Source of the DNA: Bacillus sp. ISL-34
GTDB lineage: Bacteria; Bacillota; Bacilli; Bacillales; DSM-1321
Direction: 5' to 3'
DNA length: 64,000 nt
NCBI RefSeq assembly: GCF_018613325.1
Contig: NZ_JAGGQJ010000026.1
Span: 1 to 64,000, forward strand
This document shows, piece after piece, positions 25,809 through 34,862 of the stretch; within the stretch, counting starts at the first letter, position 1; each line of letters begins with the position of its first letter. A program made the position numbers and the translations under genes. The notes under the pieces are model-generated. The model was not told the DNA's origin and searched no databases. It saw nothing but the letters and a program-made list of their open reading frames with translations.

Positions 25809-27780
25809 AAAGATATTTATTGAACCATCCTTTGATTTCCTCAACATGTTGCAGGCGCATTTTTGGAGATCCGCTTCGGGATACCTCATGAGTTTCATCT
25901 GGGAAGGAAACAAGTACCGCTTCTTTATTTTGACGTTTTAAAGCGACAAAAAATTGCTCGCTCTGTTCAATGGGACATCGAAAATCCTTTTCGCCGTGAA
26001 GTAAAAGTAAAGGGGTATTCACATCGGAAACATATTTTAAAGGAGAGTGCTGCCATAATTTTTCAGCAGAGTTAACGATATCACCGCCTACTTCCCACTC
26101 TGTAAAATAATAGCCAATGTCGCTGACCCCATAAAAACTTAGCCAGTTACTAATGCAACGCTGAGTCACAGCGGCCTTGAAGCGGTTGGTATGTCCGATG
26201 ATCCAATTTGTCATAAACCCTCCATAGCTTCCTCCGGATACCCCTAAATCTTCATGCTCTATAAAATCATACGTAGCTAAAACGTGATCTACTCCAGCCA
26301 TTAAGTCCTTATAATCCATGCCTCCATAATCGCCCCGGCAGGCATTTACGAAGTCTTGGCCATATCCTACACTACCGCGCGGGTTAGTGAACAATACAGT
26401 ATACCCTTCATTAGCCAAGGTCTGGAATTCATGAACATAGGTATTGGCATACATCATATGCGGACCGCCGTGGATTTCTAAAATGAGCGGATATTTTTGA
26501 TTACCATCAAAATCGGTCGGTCTCATGATCCAGCCGTGGATGGTAAGTCCATCAACAGATGGAAAAGTAATAGGTTCTGCCATGGACAAATGTTTATCCT
26601 TCAAAAAATCGTCATTAACAAAACTGATTTGTTCCTTATCGCCATTGGTAAGGTTATAAGCAAAGAGATCGCCGGGATGAACTGGAGTACTGATGGCCAC
26701 AACAGCACGATGACTTTCGGGATCTATAGTCAGGCCGTATATATGCTGCGGGTCAAGGATTGATGGATACATGGCTCCTTCAATCGAACCATAATAAACT
26801 CCGGTATTTCCGTAATCGCTTATTAAAAAGTAAAAGCCTTGGCTATCGTTTGTCCATAAAATACCTGGGTCGACGGCTCCGATTTGGAAATCCCCAATGG
26901 CAGAATCGCCTATTTGGACATCCCATCCATCGGTCAAACACTGAGTCGTTTGATCGAATATGGAGTATAACCAGATATTTGAAAAGGTGGCACCGGCAAA
27001 TTCTTTAGTATGGCCAATGTAAGATAGATATTCGCCATTTGGCGACCATTTCGGATCTCTAAAGAAACCTGTACTTTCCGTTATCTTTTCTAAGGAACTC
27101 GTTTCAAGGTCCATGATGAAAATATCGGAAAAAAGCTCATCGTCACTTCTTTCTGCATCCCCGCTTATGAATGCAATATGCTGTCCGTCTGGTGACCATG
27201 CATTCGGTTGATGATCAACATTGTTTTCCGTTAGCAATGATGATTCTCCCTTAAAAATTTCCACTATGACCAGCTGCTGATATAACTGATCAAAATAGCC
27301 TCTTCCATCCCATTTATACTTAATCCGGTCATACCTATGAATTTCTTTGGACAAATCACTTTCCTTAACCGTATTTAGGTTTTCGCCTTCCTTTAACCCG
27401 GTAGAAAGCAGCAACTTGGTGGAACAAGGAGACCAAATGGGCTTTGTTACACCGTTAACGAAATGGGTCAACTGGCGGGCTTCCCCGCCAATGCTCCCAA
27501 TAAGGTGAACTTGTTTTTTTCCTGATCTGTCTGATATAAAAGCGATATGCTTGCCGTCGGGGGACCAGGCTGGTGATGTATCACGATTATCCCCAAATGT
27601 CCATTGCTTTGTTTCATTCGTAATCAGGCTGAACATAAACAGATTGGAAATGTATTTTTCCGTTTTTTCATCTATTCTGGTTTGGACATAAACCGCCATG
27701 CTGCCATCCGGTGATAGCTTTGGATCGGTCACTGATTTCAAGTGAAATAAGTCTCTTGCTGTTATACCTATTTTGTTCAT
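25807..27780 (-). CDS. yuxL: S9-family acylaminoacyl peptidase, YuxL-like
   Basis: A 657-residue prolyl-oligopeptidase-family enzyme, the same length as B. subtilis YuxL. The N-terminal two-thirds form a WD40/TolB-like propeller (repeated WSPDGKHIAFISDRSG-type units). The C-terminal alpha/beta hydrolase has the nucleophile in GGSYGGFM (near residue 517), Asp in GEKDFRCP (near 598) and His in ETHEVSRSG (near 630). The oxyanion block LEIHGGPHMMY is present. It is probably cytoplasmic and cleaves short or N-blocked peptides. ATG 27780 is preferred because AAAGGGTG lies six to eight bases upstream. Confidence 0.9.
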   Translation of the reverse strand: MNKIGITARDLFHLKSVTDPKLSPDGSMAVYVQTRIDEKTEKYISNLFMFSLITNETKQWTFGDNRDTSPAWSPDGKHIAFISDRSGKKQVHLIGSIGGEARQLTHFVNGVTKPIWSPCSTKLLLSTGLKEGENLNTVKESDLSKEIHRYDRIKYKWDGRGYFDQLYQQLVIVEIFKGESSLLTENNVDHQPNAWSPDGQHIAFISGDAERSDDELFSDIFIMDLETSSLEKITESTGFFRDPKWSPNGEYLSYIGHTKEFAGATFSNIWLYSIFDQTTQCLTDGWDVQIGDSAIGDFQIGAVDPGILWTNDSQGFYFLISDYGNTGVYYGSIEGAMYPSILDPQHIYGLTIDPESHRAVVAISTPVHPGDLFAYNLTNGDKEQISFVNDDFLKDKHLSMAEPITFPSVDGLTIHGWIMRPTDFDGNQKYPLILEIHGGPHMMYANTYVHEFQTLANEGYTVLFTNPRGSVGYGQDFVNACRGDYGGMDYKDLMAGVDHVLATYDFIEHEDLGVSGGSYGGFMTNWIIGHTNRFKAAVTQRCISNWLSFYGVSDIGYYFTEWEVGGDIVNSAEKLWQHSPLKYVSDVNTPLLLLHGEKDFRCPIEQSEQFFVALKRQNKEAVLVSFPDETHEVSRSGSPKMRLQHVEEIKGWFNKYL

Positions 27781-27889
27781 CCTTTTCACCCTTTCATTTC
27801 TCATAGTTATGTATTTCGCTAAAGAGAAATATAAATCCTTTAGTAAATGGTAATCGCGTAAGGTTTATTTATCAAGGACGAATGAAATG

Positions 27890-27920
27890 AAAAAAATCCG
27901 GCCTTTTCATAAGGTCGGAT
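27890..27920 (-). terminator. terminator of DUF2680 gene
   Basis: ATCCGACCTT / AAGGCCGGAT hairpin and T-run on the minus strand. Confidence 0.8.
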
Positions 27921-27950
27921 CATCAGGATACATAGCCAAAAAACTTATAA

Positions 27951-28277
27951 TTACTTATGCATGTGCCGTGTATGTGGGCGGTGCGGCGGTATTTGGAAAT
28001 TATGTTCTTCCATCATTTTATAATGTTTTTCAAAATGTGAAACCATTTTATCGGCTTCTTCTTTTGAAAGCGCGCCATACTCGACATATTTTTGGATCAA
28101 TATCTTTTTGTCAGCGAGTATCTGCTTTTGGATCTTAGCGATTTCCGATTTTTGAGCTTCAGTGAATTGTACACTTTCCGTTTTTGCTTTATTTTCCTTT
28201 TCCTCTGCAGCTGGGTGATTCAGGTTGACTAAGAATAGGGAACAGGCAGTTAAACAGATGACTAAAAACTTTTTCAT
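27951..28277 (-). CDS. secreted DUF2680 (YckD-like) protein
   Basis: A 108-residue protein with a signal peptide (MKKFLVICLTACSLFLV, cleavage near residue 24; a Cys inside the hydrophobic core makes a lipoprotein less likely). The mature helical domain QFTEAQKSEIAKIQKQILADKK and YGALSKEEADKMVSHFEKHYKMM is the DUF2680 pattern. The His-rich tail (PPHRPHTRHMHK) could bind metal. Function is unknown. Confidence 0.75.
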   Translation of the reverse strand: MKKFLVICLTACSLFLVNLNHPAAEEKENKAKTESVQFTEAQKSEIAKIQKQILADKKILIQKYVEYGALSKEEADKMVSHFEKHYKMMEEHNFQIPPHRPHTRHMHK

Positions 28278-28504
28278 GAATGAACGACTCCTTCTTTTGT
28301 TTTTTTGCCTTATGAAGAATTGTAGAACCTTTAAAACCTGAAAGTCTCTTCCTTGTGAATGTTTTTTTATGGAAGATTCCTTATTTCTTTATTATCATTT
28401 ACAGCATTTACAGTTTTATGTAAAAAAATAGGAAAGGGTTTGTTACAGAAAGATATGGGTAATTTAAATGTAAGCAGAAAAAATGGGAAGAAAGGGGGAG
28501 TAAC

Positions 28505-28651
28505 ATGATTTGGACAATTATTGGTCTAATAATATTATTATGGGTTCTAGGTTTAGTCTTTAAAGTGGCTGCAGGCTTTATACATATCTTGCTTATCATC
28601 GCGGTCATTCTCATTTTGGTTAAAGTTTTTAAGGGAAGGAATCGAATGTAG
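28505..28651 (+). CDS. Lmo0937-family small membrane protein
   Basis: A 48-residue protein that is almost entirely two hydrophobic helices (IWTIIGLIILLWVLGLVF and FIHILLIIAVILILVKVF) ending in KGRNRM. Length and the IGLIILLWVLGL pattern match the Lmo0937 family of Firmicutes. AAGGGGGAG lies five to eight bases upstream of the ATG. The role is unknown; some relatives are stress-induced. Confidence 0.8.
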   Translation: MIWTIIGLIILLWVLGLVFKVAAGFIHILLIIAVILILVKVFKGRNRM

Positions 28652-28684
28652 ATGTGACGTGGAAAAGCTAATAAATACCAATGT

Positions 28685-28715
28685 AAAAGGCGGCCTGGTG
28701 AACAGGTCGCCTTTT
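28685..28715 (+). terminator. bidirectional terminator
   Basis: AAAAGGCGGCCTG / CAGGTCGCCTTTT hairpin between the small membrane gene and the convergent flavoprotein gene. Confidence 0.88.
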
Positions 28716-28732
28716 AATTTTCCTTTATGCTG

Positions 28733-29650
28733 TCAATCATAAGGAAGTGGCTGGCCTAACAGCCTCTTATGAATCCATATCGCTGCCTGGGTGCCATCCC
28801 CCATCGAAATGGTGACTTGTTCGGAATGGGCAACGAGGTCACCGCCTGCCCAGACTCCTTTAATATTCGTTTCTTTAGTCCGGGGATGAATCACGACATG
28901 ATTGTTTTCATTGACTTGCACACCTAACTGTAGAGCTAGGCCATTATTTAGTTTGTTCCCTTTAAACGCCGTGAATGCTTTTTCAGCCTCGATTATTTTA
29001 CCGGAGACTAATTGTATGCCCATTAACTGCTGTTTGTCGTCGACATGAACCTCACAAACTTCTTCTTCGATTACGGGAATCTGATTTTCCTTTAATTTTT
29101 TCCTATACTCTTCATCAATTCTTGTTTTCAAATGATTTACGTAAATGATATCTTTTGACCAATATAATAGTGTAAGGGCCATGCCGGCACCCGTATTTCC
29201 GCCTCCAAGAACAACGGTTTGCTTATCCATGATTTCATACCCATCACAGTCAGGGCATATATATGTGGATGTCCCGAGAGTTGGATAGATGTTTTTGATT
29301 GGAGGAATGTTATCGGTAATGCCTGTACCGAGAAAAATCATTTTGGCTTGATATTCCCTGTCATTCTTTGTTTGGATAAAAAACTTGTCCTGCTTTTTTT
29401 CAAGAGATGTCACTGTATCATCCAAGAATTCGACACCGAATTTTTCAGCGTGCTGTCTGCCAAGCGTCCTTAATTGTTTACCGCTTACCCCATCCGGCCA
29501 TCCAAGAATGTTATGGTAAGCCTTTGCAATGGAAGAGCGGCCTTGAGCAGAATCAATGACGATAATATCATGTTTATATCTTCCGAGCTGTATGGCTGCT
29601 TGTATCCCGGCTATACCTCCACCAATAATAATGCAATCTGCTTGTTTCAT
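28733..29650 (-). CDS. thioredoxin-reductase-like FAD/NAD(P) oxidoreductase
   Basis: A 305-residue flavoprotein with an FAD-binding GGGIAGIQAA near residue 11, an NAD(P)-binding GGGNTGAGMA near residue 148, and a C-terminal FAD motif GVWAGGDLV near residue 268. The redox-active pair is CPDC (in YICPDCDGYE, near residue 130), where classical TrxB has CATC. ATG 29650 has GGCGGTGA upstream. It may reduce a thioredoxin-like or other partner. An HxlR regulator lies directly upstream on the same strand. Confidence 0.85.
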   Translation of the reverse strand: MKQADCIIIGGGIAGIQAAIQLGRYKHDIIVIDSAQGRSSIAKAYHNILGWPDGVSGKQLRTLGRQHAEKFGVEFLDDTVTSLEKKQDKFFIQTKNDREYQAKMIFLGTGITDNIPPIKNIYPTLGTSTYICPDCDGYEIMDKQTVVLGGGNTGAGMALTLLYWSKDIIYVNHLKTRIDEEYRKKLKENQIPVIEEEVCEVHVDDKQQLMGIQLVSGKIIEAEKAFTAFKGNKLNNGLALQLGVQVNENNHVVIHPRTKETNIKGVWAGGDLVAHSEQVTISMGDGTQAAIWIHKRLLGQPLPYD

Positions 29651-29732
29651 GAATTCACCGCCCATAAATTTGGAATAAACCTAGTGTTATTCTATCTGTA
29701 AAAAATATACCACTAGTCGTTGGCGCTTAAAC

Positions 29733-29776
29733 AAAAAAGGAGGAAGTCCGCCAGCCGGCGGACCTTCCTCCTTTTC
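29733..29776 (-). terminator. terminator of hxlR-like gene
   Basis: AAAGGAGGAAG.TCCGCC / GGCGGAC.TTCCTCCTTT, a very strong stem that separates the regulator from the flavoprotein gene on the same strand. Confidence 0.9.
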
Positions 29777-29790
29777 TGTTAATGCCTGTA

Positions 29791-30117
29791 TCATTGATTC
29801 TGTATTGGTTCGAGCCATTCCTGTGCCCAATTTTGAATTTCGTTCATTACCGGTGCAAGGGCCTTGCCTTTTTCAGTTAAAGAATATTCAATCCTGACCG
29901 GTGTCTCTGGATATACGTCCCTTTTAACAATACCTTCATTTTCCAAGTCCTTTAAACGTTCAGAAAGAATCCTGCCGCTTATCGGGAATGCAGATTCAAT
30001 ATTACAAAACCGTTGAGGGCCATTAAGTAATTGATTGACAATCAATCCAGTCCAGCGTTTACTCAAGATTTGCATTCCTTTTTCAAATCGTGGACAAAGT
30101 GTCGTATTATTCATCAT
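29791..30117 (-). CDS. HxlR-family transcriptional regulator
   Basis: A 108-residue winged-helix protein. CPRFEKGMQILSKRWTGLIVNQLLNGPQRF begins the HxlR domain, with ISGRILSERLKDLENEGIVKR as recognition helix and wing. Cys 7 lies at the position used as a redox sensor in HypR/QorR-type members. ATG 30117 (or 30114) is preceded by GAGGTGAT. It probably controls itself or the adjacent flavoprotein, sensing electrophiles or disulfide stress; this is inference. Confidence 0.88.
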   Translation of the reverse strand: MMNNTTLCPRFEKGMQILSKRWTGLIVNQLLNGPQRFCNIESAFPISGRILSERLKDLENEGIVKRDVYPETPVRIEYSLTEKGKALAPVMNEIQNWAQEWLEPIQNQ

Positions 30118-30357
30118 ATCACCTCATTATTAATATATTATAATGCATTTACCTCATATGTAACAACTTTACCGATAATTATTTAGTTACTAGAGATGTT
30201 ATAGTATAAGAAATTTATGAGCTTACTTTAAGTATCTTGAACAGAATTTCGCCTCGTAATTGCCACATTTACTTAAAAATTGCGCTTAAAAAAAATGTGT
30301 TCTTTAGGGATACCGTGAAAAATATGTTATTTTAATATTGAAGTCAAAGTTTTATAA

Positions 30358-31458
30358 ATGGAAGGGTTCGTGGGAAAGATGAGTGATTTACTGCAAGAGG
30401 CCGTATCCTTTATCAGGACAAGTTATCAGGAATTATTGAAAACGGAAGAGGACATAGATGGCAGGATCGAACAAATCAAAAAGGAAATAAATGAAACAGG
30501 CAGATATGAACATACATATGAAGAATTGGTTTATGGTGCTAAATTAGCTTGGCGTAATAGCAATCGTTGCATTGGGCGCTTTTTTTGGGAGTCGCTGAGG
30601 GTGATTGATAAACGGATGATTCAAAGCGAAGAAGAAATTGTATCGGCTCTCTTTGAGCATATCGAATATGCTACGAATAATGGGAGCATCAGACCTGTGA
30701 TTACAATTTTCAAACAGAAAGATCATGATCGAAAAGTGGAAATTTGGAATCATCAGCTTATACGATATGCAGGGTATGAGACGGAACATGGCGTAATCGG
30801 CGATTCAAGTTCAATAGAATTCACTAAGCAATGTATGGCATTAGGATGGAAAGGGAAATTCGGACATTTCGATATTTTACCCCTTGTAGTCCAATTGGAC
30901 GGAAAAACCCCTAGTTTTCATGATATACCTGAAAGCCTCGTTAAAGAAGTTCAAATCACCCACCCTGAACTGACATGGTTCAAAGATCTTAAAATCAAAT
31001 GGTATGCTGTTCCAATCATATCTGGCATGAGGCTGGAAATTGGCGGTATCACGTATTCAGCTGCACCATTTAATGGGTGGTACATGGGAACGGAAATCGG
31101 TGCCAGGAACCTTGCTGATGAAGAACGCTACAATATGCTTCCGGCAATCGGGGAGAGGATGGGCTTGGATATTAAACGTGATTCGAGTTTATGGAAAGAT
31201 CGAGCCTTAATCGAACTGAATGAAGCAGTCCTTCATTCGTATAAAAAACACGGAGTCAGCATTGTTGATCACCATACAGCAGCTAAACAATTCAAGAAAT
31301 TCGAGGAAAAAGAAACCACTTGTGACCGGAAAGTTACTGGGGACTGGACCTGGTTAATTCCACCGGTTTCACCAGCCACGACCCACGTTTTTCACCAGCC
31401 ATATAACAATGAAATAATGAAACCTAATTTCTTTTATCAAATTCCTCCATATAAATAA
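30358..31458 (+). CDS. nos: bacterial nitric oxide synthase, oxygenase domain
   Basis: A 366-residue bNOS, close to B. subtilis Nos (363). The heme-thiolate Cys is in [10 protein letters not shown] near residue 70; the arginine/pterin site blocks [14 protein letters not shown] and [11 protein letters not shown] follow, with [17 protein letters not shown] near the C-terminus. There is no reductase domain, so electrons come from cellular flavodoxin or reductases. It makes NO from arginine and protects against oxidative stress in bacilli. ATG 30358 has no ribosome binding site in front; ATG 30379 is an alternative start that would be seven residues shorter. Confidence 0.95.
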   Translation: MEGFVGKMSDLLQEAVSFIRTSYQELLKTEEDIDGRIEQIKKEINETGRYEHTYEELVYGAKLAWRNSNRCIGRFFWESLRVIDKRMIQSEEEIVSALFEHIEYATNNGSIRPVITIFKQKDHDRKVEIWNHQLIRYAGYETEHGVIGDSSSIEFTKQCMALGWKGKFGHFDILPLVVQLDGKTPSFHDIPESLVKEVQITHPELTWFKDLKIKWYAVPIISGMRLEIGGITYSAAPFNGWYMGTEIGARNLADEERYNMLPAIGERMGLDIKRDSSLWKDRALIELNEAVLHSYKKHGVSIVDHHTAAKQFKKFEEKETTCDRKVTGDWTWLIPPVSPATTHVFHQPYNNEIMKPNFFYQIPPYK

Positions 31459-31519
31459 AGGTTTACATTAATTGGCGTTGGGTATATATATATCAAGCCA
31501 ATAAATAAGGGGGAAGGTA

Positions 31520-31792
31520 ATGATGGCATTAGGAAGAAACGTGGTATTACTAGGAGTCGGAGTTGCCGGAGTCTCATTTTTATCGAATAAAACGAACAGA
31601 GGAAAAGTAAAGGACATATGGTCCAATGCAAAAGCAAAAACAGCAGGCTTTTGGAATAGGACGGCTTCAGAGATGGATCCCGTAATTGAAAAGGCAGGTC
31701 ACCCTGATCCATATGATCATGACGACAATAAAATGGTAGATGAAGGCGCCATGTATGGTGTTCACTATTATAATAAAGCTAAGCATGAATAA
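31520..31792 (+). CDS. small hypothetical protein with N-terminal hydrophobic segment
   Basis: A 90-residue protein. Residues 4-22 (LGRNVVLLGVGVAGVSFLS) form one short membrane-type segment, followed by a basic and then acidic soluble part (DPYDHDDNKMVDEGAMYGVHYYN). GGGGGAAGG lies just upstream; ATG 31523 may be the true start. It lies 61 bases after nos and has its own terminator. No family was recognised. Confidence 0.65.
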   Translation: MMALGRNVVLLGVGVAGVSFLSNKTNRGKVKDIWSNAKAKTAGFWNRTASEMDPVIEKAGHPDPYDHDDNKMVDEGAMYGVHYYNKAKHE

Positions 31793-31801
31793 AATAATCA
31801 G

Positions 31802-31832
31802 ACGCTTGGGGATACCCAAGCGTTATTTTTTT
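31802..31832 (+). terminator. terminator
   Basis: ACGCTTGGG, GATA loop, CCCAAGCGT plus T-run. Confidence 0.88.
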
Positions 31833-31969
31833 GGTAGTTTCATTATCCTTTCCAAACGCGAAAATCTGATAATTGCGAATTCGAAACAGGGAATCAGGGT
31901 ATTAAATTCGTTATTGTGCTTTAAAAGAATAAGGATTAAGATTAAAGAATCGAAAGGAAGTGGATACGA

Positions 31970-32080
31970 GTGAGCAGCAGTTCTTATGATCCTGAACCCA
32001 GAAAGCAAGAGGAAGCCAATATGATGCTAGAAGTCGAGACTGTTATTCTCCCTGAGTATCTGCTCGAAGAAGGTAAATAA
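31970..32080 (+). CDS. putative 36-residue small protein upstream of corA-like gene
   Basis: GTG start with AAAGGAAGTGG about nine bases upstream. It encodes an acidic peptide (SSSYDPEPRKQEEANMMLEV then LPEYLLEEGK). It ends 30 bases before the CorA-like gene and is probably in the same transcript. Length alone gives little statistical support. Confidence 0.4.
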   Translation: MSSSSYDPEPRKQEEANMMLEVETVILPEYLLEEGK

Positions 32081-32110
32081 GGCTTTCTCTATAGAAGAGG
32101 AGGTCAAGAA

Positions 32111-33049
32111 ATGATTGAAATCTATAAGACGGATGAAAACCGTCACCTAAACAATATCGAGGAAATGACAAAAGGTTCCTGGGTGAACATTGTCGCGCCC
32201 ACTGAAGCTGAAATAGATTATATATGCACGAATTTGAAGTTACCGATCAATTTCATGAAAGATCCGCTGGATGATGAGGAAAGGCCCCGAATCGAAAAAG
32301 AGGATGATAATGTTTTAATTATTGTTGACTTCCCATATTTGACCAGGGACGAAGCAGACTTACCGATTTTTGAAACGATACCTATAGGGATGATCTTTAC
32401 CAAAGACTGTTTCATTACGGTATCTTTGAAAGAAACACCGATATTGGCGAATTTCAAAAACAATAAGATAAAAGGATTTTTCACCAATAAGAAAACAAGG
32501 TTTGCCTTACAATTATTATTTGAGATTTCATCCTATTATTTACGTTACCTGAAACAAATCAACAAGATGACTAATGAAGCGGAACGTGAATTGCATCAGT
32601 CCATGAAAAATAAAGAATTATACACTTTCCTGGCTTTGGAAAAAAGCCTGGTTTATTTTACGACATCATTAAAATCCAATCGCGTTGTACTTGATAAGAT
32701 CCTCCGTTTTAACTATTTGAAAATGTATGAAGAAGATAAAGAATTACTTGAGGATGTAATCATCGAAAATGCTCAGGCAATTGAAATGGCAGAAGTGTAT
32801 CTATCCATACTTAGCGGTATGATGGATGCATTCGCTTCGATCATTTCCAATAATGTCAATAATGCCATGAAGTTTCTAACCTCCGTGACCATTATTTTGA
32901 CTCTGCCGACCATGGTGGCAAGTTTTTACGGAATGAATGTGGAACTGCCATTTGAACATAATCGGTATGCTTTCATTTTTACATTATTAATTGCCATCAC
33001 ATTGGCGGGGACGACGGCATTCATTTTTTGGAAGAAAAAATATTTTTAA
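32111..33049 (+). CDS. CorA-family divalent cation transporter
   Basis: A 312-residue CorA/MIT protein. The large cytoplasmic N-terminal domain (1-250) has the long stalk helix. Two C-terminal transmembrane helices (about 255-275 and 288-308) are joined by the pore motif YGMNVELPFE, which contains the GMN signature. It forms a homopentameric channel for Mg2+, or possibly Co2+/Ni2+. The start has GAGGAGG upstream. No magnesium riboswitch is visible in front of it. Confidence 0.9.
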   Translation: MIEIYKTDENRHLNNIEEMTKGSWVNIVAPTEAEIDYICTNLKLPINFMKDPLDDEERPRIEKEDDNVLIIVDFPYLTRDEADLPIFETIPIGMIFTKDCFITVSLKETPILANFKNNKIKGFFTNKKTRFALQLLFEISSYYLRYLKQINKMTNEAERELHQSMKNKELYTFLALEKSLVYFTTSLKSNRVVLDKILRFNYLKMYEEDKELLEDVIIENAQAIEMAEVYLSILSGMMDAFASIISNNVNNAMKFLTSVTIILTLPTMVASFYGMNVELPFEHNRYAFIFTLLIAITLAGTTAFIFWKKKYF

Positions 33050-33053
33050 GAGT

Positions 33054-33082
33054 AACCGGCTTATTAAGCCGGTTTTGTTTTA
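33054..33082 (+). terminator. bidirectional terminator
   Basis: AACCGGCTT, ATT, AAGCCGGTT with a T-rich tail between convergent genes. Confidence 0.85.
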
Positions 33083-33271
33083 TTCCTCAAAAAAATCAGC
33101 AAATCCTTCACTGTTAATCCGATCGGTATAAGGGTTCTCATCCTTTACATTCTTTGCATCCAAATTTGTTTTAATCACTAAACGGGGACTCTGTGATGCT
33201 TCTCTAATGATACGGTCGTTCAACTCTTTAAAATCCGGTACATTCTTATTGCCGGGTCTGTTTGGTTCCAA
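33080..33271 (-). CDS. small hypothetical protein
   Basis: A 63-residue hydrophilic protein (NRPGNKNVPDFKELNDRI, ending EGFADFFEE) read from TTG 33271, with GGAGGTGG five to eight bases upstream. It is divergent from the next small gene. No family was recognised. The good ribosome binding site and the shared terminator support it. Confidence 0.65.
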   Translation of the reverse strand: MEPNRPGNKNVPDFKELNDRIIREASQSPRLVIKTNLDAKNVKDENPYTDRINSEGFADFFEE

Positions 33272-33365
33272 TTAAACCACCTCCATTAGTATCTTGGCAA
33301 AAAATGATGGGGTGTATTCATGAATATTATTAGGATTGGGAAGGATAAGGACTGAGGAGGAGATC

Positions 33366-33530
33366 ATGATGACCAAATGGAACGAGCAAGCAGCTCCCAA
33401 TAATAATTTAAGGGCAAGTGATTTTAACCCGGATGGAGCCGATAAAGCAAAAATGGATACAAAAACAATTGATGGAGATCGATTGAATGATCTAAAGATC
33501 CAAAGGGAAATCAGAAAGCAAAATATATAA
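33366..33530 (+). CDS. small hydrophilic hypothetical protein
   Basis: A 54-residue polar protein (TKWNEQAAPNNNLRASDFNPDG, ending LKIQREIRKQNI) resembling small spore-associated proteins in composition. GAGGAGGAG lies directly before ATG 33366/33369. A terminator follows at 33580. Function is unknown. Confidence 0.65.
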   Translation: MMTKWNEQAAPNNNLRASDFNPDGADKAKMDTKTIDGDRLNDLKIQREIRKQNI

Positions 33531-33579
33531 GAGAAGTCCTGATCGTCAAAGAAAAGCAACACAGGATCATGCAGAGGAA

Positions 33580-33611
33580 AACGCTTGGCGATTAAACCAA
33601 GCGTTTTTTTT
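33580..33611 (+). terminator. terminator
   Basis: AACGCTTGG / CCAAGCGTT hairpin followed by a T-run. Confidence 0.85.
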
Positions 33612-33655
33612 GCGTATCACGAAGGCGGAATACCATGGTTGTTTTAGGATTCTTA

Positions 33656-33790
33656 TCAGGAACGCTTTTGCTTTTTAAGTGAAGAGGGTCGAGTGAAGGA
33701 CCCGGTTTCTTTTGTAGTGGTACCTTGCCCCTCTACCTGAGAAGACCCTAAACGAGTTTGTGAAGCATCTTTCTTGTTTTTTCCATTCAT
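33656..33790 (-). CDS. YuzL-family small protein
   Basis: A 44-residue peptide: MNGKNKKDASQTRLGSSQVE followed by GQGTTTKETG and a basic tail SSLKKQKRS. The SSQV.GQGTTT.ETG core is what I recall of the YuzL family of Bacillus. ATG 33790 has GAGGTGAT at correct spacing. It is probably spore-associated; the role is unknown. Confidence 0.7.
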   Translation of the reverse strand: MNGKNKKDASQTRLGSSQVEGQGTTTKETGSFTRPSSLKKQKRS

Positions 33791-33888
33791 GTTTATCACC
33801 TCGATATTACTTTCCCTATTTCCTTTGCATCCTATACATATATTGAAGGTGAAAAGGACAGGTTAGATGGTAGAGGAGGTGTGTGTTG

Positions 33889-34140
33889 ATGTCAAAAATC
33901 GGTGTAGAAGAATCATTAACGAATATTCAGGAAGCACTTCGTGAAAAAGGTTTTGATGTTGTGGAGATTAAACAAGAAGCTGACACAAAAAACGTCGATT
34001 GTTGTGTGGTAACAGGGTTGGAAAGTAATGTGATGGGTATAAGCGATACAACATTAAAAGCGTCTATCATTGAGGCAAATGGTTTAACGGCTGATGAAGT
34101 GTGCCGCGAGGTTGAAAATAAAATGAACGCCATTCAATAG
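33889..34140 (+). CDS. YkuS/UPF0180 family protein
   Basis: An 83-residue protein beginning KIGVEESLTNIQEALREKGFDVVEI, with the family's central VDCCVVTGLESNVMGI and C-terminal TADEVCREVENKM, matching UPF0180 (YkuS). ATG 33889 has GAGGAGGTG at eight bases; TTG and GTG codons just upstream are less likely starts. Function is unknown. Confidence 0.85.
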   Translation: MSKIGVEESLTNIQEALREKGFDVVEIKQEADTKNVDCCVVTGLESNVMGISDTTLKASIIEANGLTADEVCREVENKMNAIQ

Positions 34141-34144
34141 TTCA

Positions 34145-34183
34145 AAAAGTGCCTAAACCGATATAGGGTTAGGCACTTTTTTG
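34145..34183 (+). terminator. bidirectional terminator
   Basis: AAAAAGTGCCTAA.CC / GG.TTAGGCACTTTTT between the convergent UPF0180 and OsmC genes. Confidence 0.9.
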
Positions 34184-34190
34184 TTCAAGG

Positions 34191-34640
34191 TTACTGTGCT
34201 ATGGAAATTGCCGCATTCAATTCCACCGCTACATTACCTTTGATCGCTCTCGAAATCATACATGAAGCTTCAGCTTTTTCAGCAAGTTTCCTCGCTTTTT
34301 CAACCTCTTTTTCTGAAGTATCCGGTACTAATATAAGTGCAGGGCGATGAATGATTTTCTTGTAGGTGAATACACCATTCGTAACATCCACTAATGCTTC
34401 CGATTGCATGGTCAAGCTCACCTTTTCTATATGGGCTCGCTCTAACATGGCAGCAAAGGTAATGATATAGCAGGTCGATGCCGCCCCAAGCAGCATTTCA
34501 TCGGGATTAGTGCCGATCCCTGGTCCCTCCATTTCAGTAGGAATACTTATCTGTGTTTGAAGATTCCCTGAATGAATCGTGCCGATATCATTTCTGCCGC
34601 CGGGCCATTCCGCGGTTAAATGAAAGTGATGTATCGTCAT
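34191..34640 (-). CDS. OsmC-family peroxiredoxin-like protein
   Basis: A 149-residue OsmC/Ohr-fold protein. The first reactive-site region NPDEMLLGAASTCYIITFAAML carries one conserved Cys near residue 56, and EKAEASCMISRAIKGNV carries the second near residue 127. This pairing reduces organic hydroperoxides. AAGGAGG precedes the ATG. It belongs to the OsmC rather than the Ohr branch by overall pattern; the substrate is not inferred. Confidence 0.87.
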   Translation of the reverse strand: MTIHHFHLTAEWPGGRNDIGTIHSGNLQTQISIPTEMEGPGIGTNPDEMLLGAASTCYIITFAAMLERAHIEKVSLTMQSEALVDVTNGVFTYKKIIHRPALILVPDTSEKEVEKARKLAEKAEASCMISRAIKGNVAVELNAAISIAQ

Positions 34641-34862
34641 TTTTAAAACCTCCTTACTATTCTATAGTGTAAACGATTAAACAGGTTAAGCATTCGATTT
34701 TGCTCACTCGGGAAAGTGATCATCCAGCAGTGGGTCGAATTAAGGTTCCTTTATGCAAATCCGCCAGCCGACCGAAGCGGTTGAATGGATAGGCATTATT
34801 GATATGAAGGATACTGTTGATGAAACAAAAGGCAGAGGCATTAGGCTATTTTAAGCACAATA

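Noticed and set aside
27887..28138. 83-codon plus-strand ORF
   Set aside because: It starts in the terminator of the DUF2680 gene and is antisense to it.
32081..32110. possible magnesium riboswitch before the CorA-like gene
   Set aside because: The gap from the preceding small ORF is too short, and no M-box or ykoK-type landmarks are seen further upstream.
34753..34857. 34-codon ORF before the SDR gene
   Set aside because: No ribosome binding site, low complexity of evidence, and it ends before the predicted operon promoter.
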